Source of the DNA: a virus
DNA length: 45,971 nt
IMG/VR virus record: IMGVR_UViG_3300005518_000008
Coordinates: 1-45,971 of that record
Strand: one strand, 5' to 3'
Position numbers and translations under genes: made by a program. A model generated the notes under the pieces. The model was not told the DNA's origin, did not search any database, and saw only the letters and a program-made list of their open reading frames with translations. Positions 39,195-45,971 of this stretch are shown one piece after another; the first letter of the stretch is position 1; every line of letters starts with the position of its first letter.

Positions 39195-41698
39195 TGCTAC
39201 GATGGCTCGTTGCTGCAACCATTTTGGTTTTAGGTTCGCAAGCAGGGAATACCCAGCTTGGGACATTGCCGTTCAGTGGTGCTCAGTCACAGCTTCCTTA
39301 TAATATTGTCACCGACTTTGGTGCGGCCTGCAATGGTGACATGCAGCAGGTCACAGCTACGCTGACGATCGGCGCCGGTAGTAACAGCTTGACATCATCT
39401 ACTTCGTTGTGGGTTCCTGGTGATCAGGGGAAGCCAATTTGGGTTACCGGGATTGGTACCGCCGGCGCAACGCTGCAGGGCACCATTACGTATGTCAGTG
39501 CGACGAATGTGACGATCGGCACCAACGCAATCACGGCCCTTTCGGGATCGTCGCAGACAGTAACGTGGGGGACAAACGATGCCGCAGCATTCACCGGGCC
39601 TAGCGGATTTAGAGCGACGGCTGTCGCAAATCAGGGAAATAAGCAAGTTGTTCTGACGTTTCCGAGTGGGGCTAATTGTCAATTTGCCGGTTCGGCTGGA
39701 GACGGCATCTATACGTTTGCCGGCGTCAACAATTTGATTGTGTCGGGTTATGGGGCATCGTTGACGAACATGAGCCAAACGCAGCCGATGCTGTTTGGTG
39801 GGAAAGGCCAGTATCAGGACAATCTGCATAGTGCTCGTACCGAGACTGTCGCATCTGGGGCTTCCTGCGTCACGCTCAAGACGCAACCGCAAACCAATAT
39901 ATCGAACATATCGAGTAGTGGTGGGACAATCCGCTACACTGTTGCTTCGACAGCTGGTTATGCTGATGGTGATACTGTCTATGTACGCAACGTCACAGGA
40001 ACCACCGGGCTGACAAATGTGGCGACTGGCTTACGGTGGACTAGGTTGATTGACGGTACAACTCTCGACGCATTCCAATCTCCGGGGTTTGCTGGTACGT
40101 ATACTAGTGGAGGTACGGTTGGCGGCGATTTGACTTTTCTATTTGTCGTCGGCCAGCCGGTTGTGATGACCGGCTACATGCTGCAGAATTATTGGGACAT
40201 CAAAACCGGCTACGGATTTCCTAGCAACCAGCACTGGTTCGAATTTCTGACTGTTGCGAGCGTTAATTCGGCAACGCAAGAAGTGTGCTTCACGACGCCG
40301 CTGGTCAATTCCTACAAGTCGACGTGGCCGCAGTTCAACACTGGGTGGGCCTTTGAAATTGATCCGGGCGGGCCTGCTACGCTCTACGCGCTTAAATCAG
40401 AATGGGAGACGACCCAAGAGTATCGGGGGTTCACCTTAAATCCTGGGACTGCCCAAGTCATCGCGAATGGCCGTTCCATCAAATACAAGGACATGATTAT
40501 TACTGGAGCGGCTTGTGCAGCCCCATCGCAGAACGTCACGCATTCTTATGAGAATGTGGACATGACGAGCTGCAATATCGAGATAGATAAACTGATTGGT
40601 ACTCTCAACGTAACAGGGGGGACGACTCGATTTTGGAAATTTCAATCGTCGTCGACCAACACTATGAACGCAACCGATCATACAGTCGTGGTGTCAATGA
40701 ACGGTACGCCGAAAGTTTTCAATGGCGACAACGTCACTTTCCAGTGCTCCGGGTGTTCCGGTTCGGCTGGGGGGTTTCAGCCAGGCGCTTACGCCTACGG
40801 CCGTTCAGATGAGACAATTTGTCTAAACTGCTCAATTACCAGAGGCATCCAGCAGGGTGGTTTAGCGCAAGCAGTCGACAATTCAGGCCACACGCTGTGC
40901 TCGATGGCGAGTGGGATCATTACGTGCCCTAACGATATCAACACCCAGATCAACGAAAGCGTCATCCGAGTTGTAGTTCCCGGATCAAACAATTTCTTTA
41001 GTGGCTTACTTAGTTCGTCCAGCCATTTTTCTGTTGTCGACGTGACACAGGATCTAACGAACATCTACATCCAAACAAATCTAGCTGGCGGCTTTCCGTC
41101 TCCTGCGAGCGGGGGTGGCGTGCGAAACATCGTCACGCATCCTGCGCCCAAGCTGACTATGACGGGCAGCACTGGAACTGGAGTTGCGGCACAGACCATT
41201 GATCCTGACAATGTTGCAAATTGCCCCGCACAAAGACCTATTTATTCTTGCCATATTGCCACTTACACCGGGGGCGCTTCGGGAACCACGGCGGCAGACA
41301 CGTTTCCGATGTGGGGGATCCTGGAGAGTTTGCAGATGGCAAACGTTACGCCGTACGGGGGCGCGGGATCGCTGTCTGGCAACTTGTCGAGGTTTGCTAA
41401 CTGGAATGTTCTTACGACGGGCGGATCGCTTGTTTCGTTCGGAACAGCGCCAAATGGCGAGGCAGCTATCAATATCAAACTGCCGGCTTCTTGCGCCGTT
41501 ATTGCTGATTGTACGCGAGAGCTTACGCCGTCAGGAGCTACTAATACACAAGTTGGCGACGCGCTTTCGGCTCCCCCGTCTGGAGCTTGGTTTGGCGGTT
41601 TTTCCAACAGCGGACCAAACTTCAGCGCGAATACACCGTCTGATAGCCCACAATTTTCGATTCGGATGCTGACAGACCAAGGTGTTGTCTATCCATAA
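39194..41698 (+). CDS. Tailspike-like beta-helix protein with signal peptide, 834 aa
   Basis: MLRWLVAATILVLGSQAGNT is a signal peptide or anchor. The mature start YNIVTDFGAACNGDMQQVTA is the entry strand typical of pectate-lyase-type beta-helix tailspikes, and a block of short strands follows (IYTFAGVNNLIVSGYGASLT, TRTETVASGA). Many cysteines (CSGCSGSAGG, ETICLNCS, CAAPSQN) suggest disulfides in an exported protein. Depolymerase activity on host capsule or O-antigen is plausible but no catalytic site was identified. The largest member of the secreted cassette. Confidence 0.65.
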   Translation: MLRWLVAATILVLGSQAGNTQLGTLPFSGAQSQLPYNIVTDFGAACNGDMQQVTATLTIGAGSNSLTSSTSLWVPGDQGKPIWVTGIGTAGATLQGTITYVSATNVTIGTNAITALSGSSQTVTWGTNDAAAFTGPSGFRATAVANQGNKQVVLTFPSGANCQFAGSAGDGIYTFAGVNNLIVSGYGASLTNMSQTQPMLFGGKGQYQDNLHSARTETVASGASCVTLKTQPQTNISNISSSGGTIRYTVASTAGYADGDTVYVRNVTGTTGLTNVATGLRWTRLIDGTTLDAFQSPGFAGTYTSGGTVGGDLTFLFVVGQPVVMTGYMLQNYWDIKTGYGFPSNQHWFEFLTVASVNSATQEVCFTTPLVNSYKSTWPQFNTGWAFEIDPGGPATLYALKSEWETTQEYRGFTLNPGTAQVIANGRSIKYKDMIITGAACAAPSQNVTHSYENVDMTSCNIEIDKLIGTLNVTGGTTRFWKFQSSSTNTMNATDHTVVVSMNGTPKVFNGDNVTFQCSGCSGSAGGFQPGAYAYGRSDETICLNCSITRGIQQGGLAQAVDNSGHTLCSMASGIITCPNDINTQINESVIRVVVPGSNNFFSGLLSSSSHFSVVDVTQDLTNIYIQTNLAGGFPSPASGGGVRNIVTHPAPKLTMTGSTGTGVAAQTIDPDNVANCPAQRPIYSCHIATYTGGASGTTAADTFPMWGILESLQMANVTPYGGAGSLSGNLSRFANWNVLTTGGSLVSFGTAPNGEAAINIKLPASCAVIADCTRELTPSGATNTQVGDALSAPPSGAWFGGFSNSGPNFSANTPSDSPQFSIRMLTDQGVVYP

Positions 41699-41751
41699 AT
41701 ATTGGAATACCATACACTTAGAACGAACCGCTAAACCGGAAAGGCAGCAAA

Positions 41752-42075
41752 ATGACAAAAGACCAGCTCATGGGCTTGCTGCGACAGGTGCTCCCGCTGA
41801 TTGCTGGGATCGCGGTTGGCAAAGGCTGGCTGACGGTAGACCAGGCCGGTACGGTCACCACGCTGATCTTGCAGATTATTGGTCCGCTCGGTGCTCTTGG
41901 TGGTATGATCTGGGCGGCCATGGCCAACAGCAAATCGTCGATCATACAGTCGGTGGCGGCAATGCCCGAGACCAAGGTGATCAGCACTGGGGTCGGCGGC
42001 GTAACGTCCATTGAGATTCACAGCCCAGATTTAGCCAGCAAAGCCTCGGAAGCGGCTACTCCTCTGACAAAGTAG
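41752..42075 (+). CDS. Holin of the Pam3-gp28 type, 107 aa
   Basis: TKDQLMGLLRQVLPLIAGIA and VGKGWLTVDQAGTVTTLILQ then IIGPLGALGGMIWAAMANSK: the DQ...LR...GG opening, a GW between two hydrophobic parts and a MIWAAMANSK end are the features of Pam3-gp28-like putative phage holins. Soluble C-terminal 45 residues follow. It would open the inner membrane to release the endolysin, whose gene lies in the leftward unit. A 53-base gap (41699-41751) precedes it. Confidence 0.7.
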   Translation: MTKDQLMGLLRQVLPLIAGIAVGKGWLTVDQAGTVTTLILQIIGPLGALGGMIWAAMANSKSSIIQSVAAMPETKVISTGVGGVTSIEIHSPDLASKASEAATPLTK

Positions 42076-42084
42076 GTTTGCTAA

Positions 42085-42288
42085 GTGCCGGAGTGGTTGG
42101 CTCTTTTAAATACGGCTGGTCTCCTCCTGGTGGCGATCGTAACCTGGGTGGGAAATAAGAAGACGCACGATCTTGTTAATAGCCGGATGACGGAGTTGCT
42201 TGATCTGACGCGAACAAGCGTAAGGGCGGAAGAACGGCGAATCGCTGAGGACAAAGCCCGCGCGCTGAAGGAGAAAAACCATGAGTAG
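42085..42288 (+). CDS. Small membrane protein, possible spanin-like partner, 67 aa
   Basis: GTG start. One N-terminal span (LALLNTAGLLLVAIVTWV) followed by a charged helix (TSVRAEERRIAEDKARALKE). One-pass topology with a long periplasmic or cytoplasmic helix beside a holin is the layout of i-spanins, but the order and missing lipoprotein partner leave this open. Confidence 0.6.
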   Translation: MPEWLALLNTAGLLLVAIVTWVGNKKTHDLVNSRMTELLDLTRTSVRAEERRIAEDKARALKEKNHE

Positions 42289-42451
42289 AGGGCTTATTTT
42301 TTGGATCCTCATGCTGATCTGGTTTGTGTTTCAGCTCGCCGTCTTCGGTGGTTACGCGGGTCAATGGGGTGCCCGGGGCAGTGTGCTGCTCGATTTCATT
42401 CTGTTCCTTCTTTTGGGTTGGCAGGTGTACGGGCCTCCCGTGCGAGCGTAG
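42281..42451 (+). CDS. Small two-span membrane protein, 56 aa
   Basis: MSRGLIFWILMLIWFVFQLA is the first span; a polar loop (GGYAGQWGARG) leads to the second (VLLDFILFLLLGWQVYG), then PPVRA. The start overlaps the end of the preceding gene by 8 bases. Very similar short proteins occur in many phage late regions with unknown function; a lysis accessory is possible. Confidence 0.7.
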   Translation: MSRGLIFWILMLIWFVFQLAVFGGYAGQWGARGSVLLDFILFLLLGWQVYGPPVRA

Positions 42452-42481
42452 TTGACTATCCGCATAACTAAGAGCTAAACT
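42452..42481 (+). promoter_or_regulatory. Probable promoter for the scaffold-capsid genes
   Basis: TTGACT (42452-42457) and TAAACT (42476-42481) with an 18-base spacer. Transcription would begin near 42488, at the edge of the three-hairpin leader. The -10 matches four of six. Together with the 119-base gap (42452-42570) it suggests separate high expression of the capsid genes. Confidence 0.5.
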
Positions 42482-42488
42482 GAAACAT

Positions 42489-42560
42489 CGACTTGTGCCC
42501 GTAAGGCACTGATCCGACTGGCGACCGTAAGCCGCCTTCGACTAGTGGCCGTAAGTCACG
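42489..42560 (+). ncRNA. Three tandem hairpins with CGTAA loops in the capsid leader RNA
   Basis: Each unit begins CGACT (42489, 42515, 42539; spacing 26 and 24) and then forms a stem capped by the same loop CGTAA. Stem 1 is GTGCC/GGCAC (42495-42509). Stem 2 is GGCG...CGCC with an A/C mismatch and a closing C-G pair (42520-42536). Stem 3 is GTGGC/GTCAC with one G-U pair (42545-42559). The stem sequences differ while pairing is kept, which points to selection on RNA structure. The last hairpin lies just upstream of the GGAGAGAG ribosome site of the scaffold gene, so binding of a protein here could control capsid synthesis. Confidence 0.6.
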
Positions 42561-42570
42561 GAGAGAGCAG

Positions 42571-43332
42571 ATGGCGATCGGAGACGAAGATGAAGTCCAG
42601 CAACCCGGCGCAGAGGAAGTCAGCACCTCCAGTGAAGGAACTGAGCGGCCGGAAGGTGGTGACGGGCAAGAAGACCCCGAGCTTTCCGCCGACGACGCTG
42701 ACGACCCAACCGACGATGGGGAGCCCGAAGGGCAAGAAGTAGACGAACCAGTCGAACGCCCGACCCGAGGATCGGCTCGTTTTCAGCGGCTGGCGAACGA
42801 AACGAAGGAGGCTAGAGAGCGCGCCGAGCGCGCCGAGCGTGAAGTCCAGGAGCTTCGGAGAGCACAGCTCGCACGCGACCATGTGCTGAGCGAGCGCGAA
42901 GAGGCCGAACGACTTGCGCTGATGACGCCGGAGGAGAGAGCAAACCACCGGATCACGAAATTTGAACGCGAAGCACTCCAACGGGAGCAGCAACGCGAGT
43001 TTAGGCTGCAAAACGAGGTGGATCGAGCGAAGTTCGAGGCCAAGGCCACGCTGAACCCGGTCTACGCAAAGTACCAGGACGAAGTCGAGGAGCGATTTCA
43101 GTCTCTGGCGAGTAAGGGACAGGCGACCGAGCGCGAGGTGATCTTGAAGTTCATTCTGGGCGAGCGAGCCCTCAGCGGCGCGGCGGCTTCGACCCGGAAG
43201 GCTCAGGTTGCCGGCAAGAAGCGGGTCGAGGCACAGCGGGTTTCAAACGGTAGCGCCAAGGGCGATACCAAGTCGCAACGCGGGAAGACCGGGTCGACCC
43301 CGGAGGAGAGACTCAAAGGAGTCTTCATCTAA
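42571..43332 (+). CDS. Capsid scaffold / assembly protein
   Basis: A 253-residue, extremely charged protein. The acidic disordered start (EDEVQQPGAEEVSTSSEGTE) is followed by a long coiled coil (residues about 75-170: NETKEARERAERAEREVQEL, EREEAERLALMTPEERANHR) and a basic C-terminal tail (RKAQVAGKKRVEAQR). This, and its position right before the major capsid gene, is the hallmark of scaffold proteins, which shape the procapsid and leave before packaging. Strong ribosome site. Confidence 0.8.
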   Translation: MAIGDEDEVQQPGAEEVSTSSEGTERPEGGDGQEDPELSADDADDPTDDGEPEGQEVDEPVERPTRGSARFQRLANETKEARERAERAEREVQELRRAQLARDHVLSEREEAERLALMTPEERANHRITKFEREALQREQQREFRLQNEVDRAKFEAKATLNPVYAKYQDEVEERFQSLASKGQATEREVILKFILGERALSGAAASTRKAQVAGKKRVEAQRVSNGSAKGDTKSQRGKTGSTPEERLKGVFI

Positions 43333-43347
43333 CGGAGAGGGGCTACA

Positions 43348-44697
43348 ATGCCGACCAATACCGCTTCAAATTTCTCTTCCGACATCGTAGCCTATATCGC
43401 GGACAAGACGCTTCCGCTCACCCGCAAGCAGTTGGTGGCCTATCAGTTCGGAGATCCCCTCCGGCTCCCGAAGGGACGTGGCACCACCTACACGGCGACT
43501 CGCTATTTGCGCGTCCCGCTCCCCTTCGCGCCTCTGTCCGAGGGTGTCCCGCCGATCGGCGAGACCATGAGCATCAACCAGGTCTCGGCAACCGCCCAGC
43601 AGTGGGGTGACAAGATCACCCTCACCGACGTGGCGGAGATGACAATCTATCATCCCCTTTTTCAAAAAGCGACGGAGCTGGTAGGCCTGCAAGTCGCTGA
43701 GACGCTTGAGAGAAACACCTTCAACACGCTCAACTCCGGTACTCAGATCAATTACGTCAACAGCCGTGGCTCGCGCGCTTCGCTGGCTATCGGTGACGTG
43801 CTCAATCCGTTCGAGATCCAGCGCGCCTACTCCATGCTGTTCAACCTCGGCGCTCCGCGCTACATGGGCGACGAGATGACCGACACCAAGCTGTCGGCGG
43901 ACGCGGGCGGCGCCAAGGCGTCGAACAACCCCCGGCAGATGCCACACTACACCTCGATCATCCACCCGTTCGTGGCGGCTGATCTGCGGCAGAACAGCCA
44001 GGTGCAGACGGCCTGGTCCTACAGCGATATCAACCGGATCTACAATTACGAGGCCGGCGAGTTCAACGGCATCCGGTTCTGCGAATCGAACATGGTCCCG
44101 TTCTGGACCGGCATCGCGCAGGTGAATGGCACCGCGGGCACCGCGGGCTCGTTGGCGACCGGCACCTACTACATCCAAGTGACCGGCTCCGACACCCAGA
44201 ACCAGTTCGAGAGCCAGGTCTACCAGATCAGCGCATCCATGTCGGTGACCGGCCCGAACGGCTCGATCGCGGTCACGGTGCCGTCGACCGCCGGCTACAC
44301 CTACAACGTCTACGTCTCGACGTCGTCCAGCATGGCGTCGTCCTCGCTTGGTCTGACGACGTCGGGCCCAACCACTGGCCCGTTCCAGGGGCAGGCGACC
44401 CAGATCGCGGCGGGATCCAGCATCGTGATCACCGGGCTCGGTACTGCGCAGCAGCCGCCGGCCGCGCCGGCCACCGGGCTGACGGTCTACCCGACCTACA
44501 TCATCGGTCGTGGCGCCTATGGGCAGGTGATGCTCGACGAGGTGAGCTTCACCTACCTGACGGATGCCGACAAGTCTGATCCGCTCAACCAACTCCGGGT
44601 TGTAGGTTGGAAATGTTTCTACGGGACACTCATCGAGAATCAAAATTTCTTTATGAGAATAGAGAGCGTTAGCGCTTTCTCAGCTACCTTTGGGTAA
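43348..44697 (+). CDS. Major capsid protein, N4-gp56 family, with Ig-like insertion
   Basis: A 449-residue protein. The opening (SDIVAYIADKTLPLTRKQLV), the segment TATRYLRVPLPFAPLSEG, VSATAQQWGDKITLTDVAEM and YTSIIHPFVAADLRQNSQ, and the final IIGRGAYGQVMLDEVSFTYL are typical of the N4-gp56 family of HK97-fold capsid proteins. Between about residues 258 and 378, a Thr/Ser/Gly-rich stretch (TGTYYIQVTGSD, SIAVTVPSTAGYTYNVYVST) looks like an inserted immunoglobulin-like domain, probably exposed on the capsid surface. Built on the scaffold encoded just upstream. Confidence 0.9.
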   Translation: MPTNTASNFSSDIVAYIADKTLPLTRKQLVAYQFGDPLRLPKGRGTTYTATRYLRVPLPFAPLSEGVPPIGETMSINQVSATAQQWGDKITLTDVAEMTIYHPLFQKATELVGLQVAETLERNTFNTLNSGTQINYVNSRGSRASLAIGDVLNPFEIQRAYSMLFNLGAPRYMGDEMTDTKLSADAGGAKASNNPRQMPHYTSIIHPFVAADLRQNSQVQTAWSYSDINRIYNYEAGEFNGIRFCESNMVPFWTGIAQVNGTAGTAGSLATGTYYIQVTGSDTQNQFESQVYQISASMSVTGPNGSIAVTVPSTAGYTYNVYVSTSSSMASSSLGLTTSGPTTGPFQGQATQIAAGSSIVITGLGTAQQPPAAPATGLTVYPTYIIGRGAYGQVMLDEVSFTYLTDADKSDPLNQLRVVGWKCFYGTLIENQNFFMRIESVSAFSATFG

Positions 44698-45171
44698 CAG
44701 CTCAAGGTAGTGTATGGCAGCTTTCAGGAGCTTGATGCTGTGACGAAGGTGCCCAATTCCGACATTGCATCCGTGGCAGAGCAAGCCACGGATGGTGTTG
44801 GTCTCGTGGCAGTGGTCGATGTGAAAATCTCCCCGACCACCAGGGTCCGTTGTTCCGCAGATGGCACATCTTCCTTGTTGGGTGGCCAGCAGTTGTTCGT
44901 AGGTGCCAAGCGGAATGCCGTATGTCGATCGCAGCTTATGGTCTTTCGACAAGCGCGGGTTTTCTTCGCGCCATTTCTTGCTGGCAACGCGCGCTTTGTC
45001 CAAGTTCTGACGTCGCCATTTATCGTGGCGTGCAACCATACACAGGCGGCAGTACACGCTGTAGCCGTGTTTTGTTCCGCTCGATTTGAAGAAAGCATCG
45101 AGCGGTTTTGTTTCCTCACACCGAGGGCAGCGTTTCTGGCCGGACGAAAGATCGAGCGGGTGTCTAGGCAT
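44680..45171 (-). CDS. Endonuclease VII-type HNH nuclease, antisense in the capsid region
   Basis: A 163-residue protein on the minus strand between the capsid and the next rightward gene. Motifs: CPRC and YCRLC (zinc pair), then CAICG, HIDHCHET and LLCHGCNVGIGHLR, the signature of recombination endonuclease VII (PF02945), with the His-Asp-His triad. Its stop overlaps the capsid stop by 18 bases. An HNH nuclease alone, in reverse orientation next to a conserved gene, is typical of a free-standing homing nuclease that spreads at this site; a role in Holliday-junction cleavage is the alternative. The start may be 45207. Confidence 0.75.
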   Translation of the reverse strand: MPRHPLDLSSGQKRCPRCEETKPLDAFFKSSGTKHGYSVYCRLCMVARHDKWRRQNLDKARVASKKWREENPRLSKDHKLRSTYGIPLGTYEQLLATQQGRCAICGTTDPGGRGDFHIDHCHETNTIRGLLCHGCNVGIGHLRHSIKLLKAAIHYLELLPKGS

Positions 45172-45218
45172 AGAAACACTTATAACAGTACTTTTTGCCA
45201 AACGCAAGGGGCTTGCTG

Positions 45219-45512
45219 ATGGCTACCGTTACTCTCGGAACGAACGCCACGACTTCGCTCGTGGCGTTAGCCTGGAACCGGATGTCAGCGATCGCGGACG
45301 TCGCGGCGATCGCGGTGGCGATCAAGGACGATCAGAACGTCAACCACCCGATTTGGCCGGGGGCGTTCGCCAAGAATGGTCGGCTGTACGTCCCGAACCG
45401 CGGGTTCCTGAACATGCTGCCGGGGGACTATGTCGCCGTCGACGCGACCACCGGCTGGCCGATCCTGTTGTCGGCGCGCGCGATCGCGAGCGGTCCTTAC
45501 ACGCACTCATAG
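45219..45512 (+). CDS. Small head protein after the capsid gene, 97 aa
   Basis: MATVTLGTNATTSLVALAWN is preceded by AAGGGG. The body (IKDDQNVNHPIWPGAFAKNG, RLYVPNRGFLNMLPGDYVAV) is strand-rich and compact, ending ALIASGPYTHS-like. Small beta proteins at this place often decorate the head or fix the portal collar, but the family is not identified. The longer in-frame start at 45195 lacks a ribosome site. Confidence 0.65.
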   Translation: MATVTLGTNATTSLVALAWNRMSAIADVAAIAVAIKDDQNVNHPIWPGAFAKNGRLYVPNRGFLNMLPGDYVAVDATTGWPILLSARAIASGPYTHS

Positions 45513-45520
45513 GGTGACAC

Positions 45521-45971
45521 ATGGCAAAAGAGACCAAGAAAGGCCCGCTGGAGTTCATGCCGGTCGCGGACCCGACGCTTCTGTCGGCTGACGAGATCGC
45601 GCAGATTGAGCTTGAAGCAGAGCAGGAAGTTCGAGCGAAGGCCAAGGACGAAGCCAAGGCCGCGCTGAAGGCCAAGCTCGTCGCCAAGAACCGCCAGACC
45701 GTCGGGCTCGACGAGCCGGTCGAGGCAGTGTTCATCGACCTGCCGCTGTATTGCAAGCAGGTGCTGATCGACAACGTGGCATACCTGCAGGGTGTCACCT
45801 ACACCGTGCGCGCGAGCGTCGCGATCGGGCTGCGCGAGGTGATCCAGCGCACCTGGGGGCACCAGTCCATCATCGACGGCAAGTCCGAGAATTATTACCG
45901 CAAGCAGAAGGCGCCTGCGATGAGCATGGCGACCGGCGCGGTGACCACAACTTCCAACCTGCTGAGGGCCT
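45521..45971 (+). CDS. Structural gene cut by the window end (continues at 1-82)
   Basis: Starts MAKETKKGPLEFMPVADPTL. The visible 150 codons include a helical segment (ADEIAQIELEAEQEVRAKAK, DEAKAALKAKLVAKNR) and a beta part (EAVFIDLPLYCKQVLIDNVA). The last 80 bases are the terminal repeat, and the reading frame goes on unbroken to the stop at 80-82. The length and the location between capsid and head-tail genes suggest a head or head-completion protein; no family recognised. Confidence 0.8.
   Translation, partial: MAKETKKGPLEFMPVADPTLLSADEIAQIELEAEQEVRAKAKDEAKAALKAKLVAKNRQTVGLDEPVEAVFIDLPLYCKQVLIDNVAYLQGVTYTVRASVAIGLREVIQRTWGHQSIIDGKSENYYRKQKAPAMSMATGAVTTTSNLLRA
45892..45971. repeat. Terminal direct repeat, right copy
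   Basis: Identical to positions 1-80 (see the left copy). The window is therefore a circular or terminally redundant molecule opened inside a gene, with a unit length of 45,891 bp. Confidence 0.95.

Noticed and set aside
42489-42560. Three regular repeats considered as a CRISPR array
   Set aside because: Units are about 25 bp, the stems differ between copies and there are no spacers; each unit is a hairpin, so RNA structure explains them.
43366-44643. Minus-strand frame (425 codons) under the capsid gene
   Set aside because: Shadow of the clear N4-gp56 capsid gene, with Arg/Val/Gly-rich nonsense sequence.

Overview
The window is an essentially complete genome of a tailed double-stranded DNA phage. 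Its first 80 bases are repeated exactly as its last 80 bases (1-80 = 45892-45971), and a gene cut by the right end (45521 onward) continues in frame to a stop at 80-82. The unique circle, or terminally redundant unit, is therefore 45,891 bp. It carries a large terminase, a portal, a scaffold, an N4-gp56-type major capsid protein, a collar-domain fibre and a tailspike-like protein. No tail sheath, tail tube or tape measure was recognised, and there is a 988-residue protein of internal-virion type, so a short-tailed (podovirus-like) particle is the best guess. I saw no integrase, no RNA polymerase, no tRNA and no CRISPR array. The base composition is GC-rich. Many Sec-type signal peptides and an O-antigen-ligase-like membrane protein point to a Gram-negative host; a proteobacterium, perhaps an alphaproteobacterium, is an inference only.

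Layout. A control region at about 29140-29740 separates two divergent transcription units. The leftward unit (29139 down to 12403) holds roughly 35 tightly packed genes, most joined by 1-4 base stop/start overlaps. They include XRE-type regulators, a PPC-motif methyltransferase-like protein, a family A DNA polymerase, a Cas4-like PD-(D/E)XK nuclease, a VRR-NUC nuclease, a holin-like protein, an endolysin and a peptidoglycan-binding protein, an SNF2-type helicase, a primase-helicase and many small proteins. The rightward unit (29740 to the end, then 1 to 12394) carries terminase and portal, then a cassette of secreted or membrane proteins (35646-42451), then scaffold and capsid (42571-44697). 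Across the junction it continues with head-tail and tail genes, a second set of secreted tail-type proteins (1250-7109) and internal-virion candidates (7279-12394). The two units meet tail to tail at 12394/12403.

The most unusual theme is the envelope. About ten proteins begin with a classical signal peptide or membrane anchor, including the tailspike-like, fibre-like and collar-domain proteins, which phages normally assemble in the cytoplasm. Alongside them are an O-antigen ligase/polymerase-like protein that appears broken by a frameshift near 36600 and a secreted SGNH-type esterase with an intact S/G/(E)D/D-H set. Together they look like a kit for displaying proteins at, or altering, the host surface. 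Other notable items are three tandem hairpins with identical CGTAA loops in the probable 5' leader of the scaffold-capsid genes (42489-42560), an antisense endonuclease VII gene beside the capsid gene, an extra Ig-like insertion in the capsid protein, and a second nuclease-like segment at the end of the terminase.
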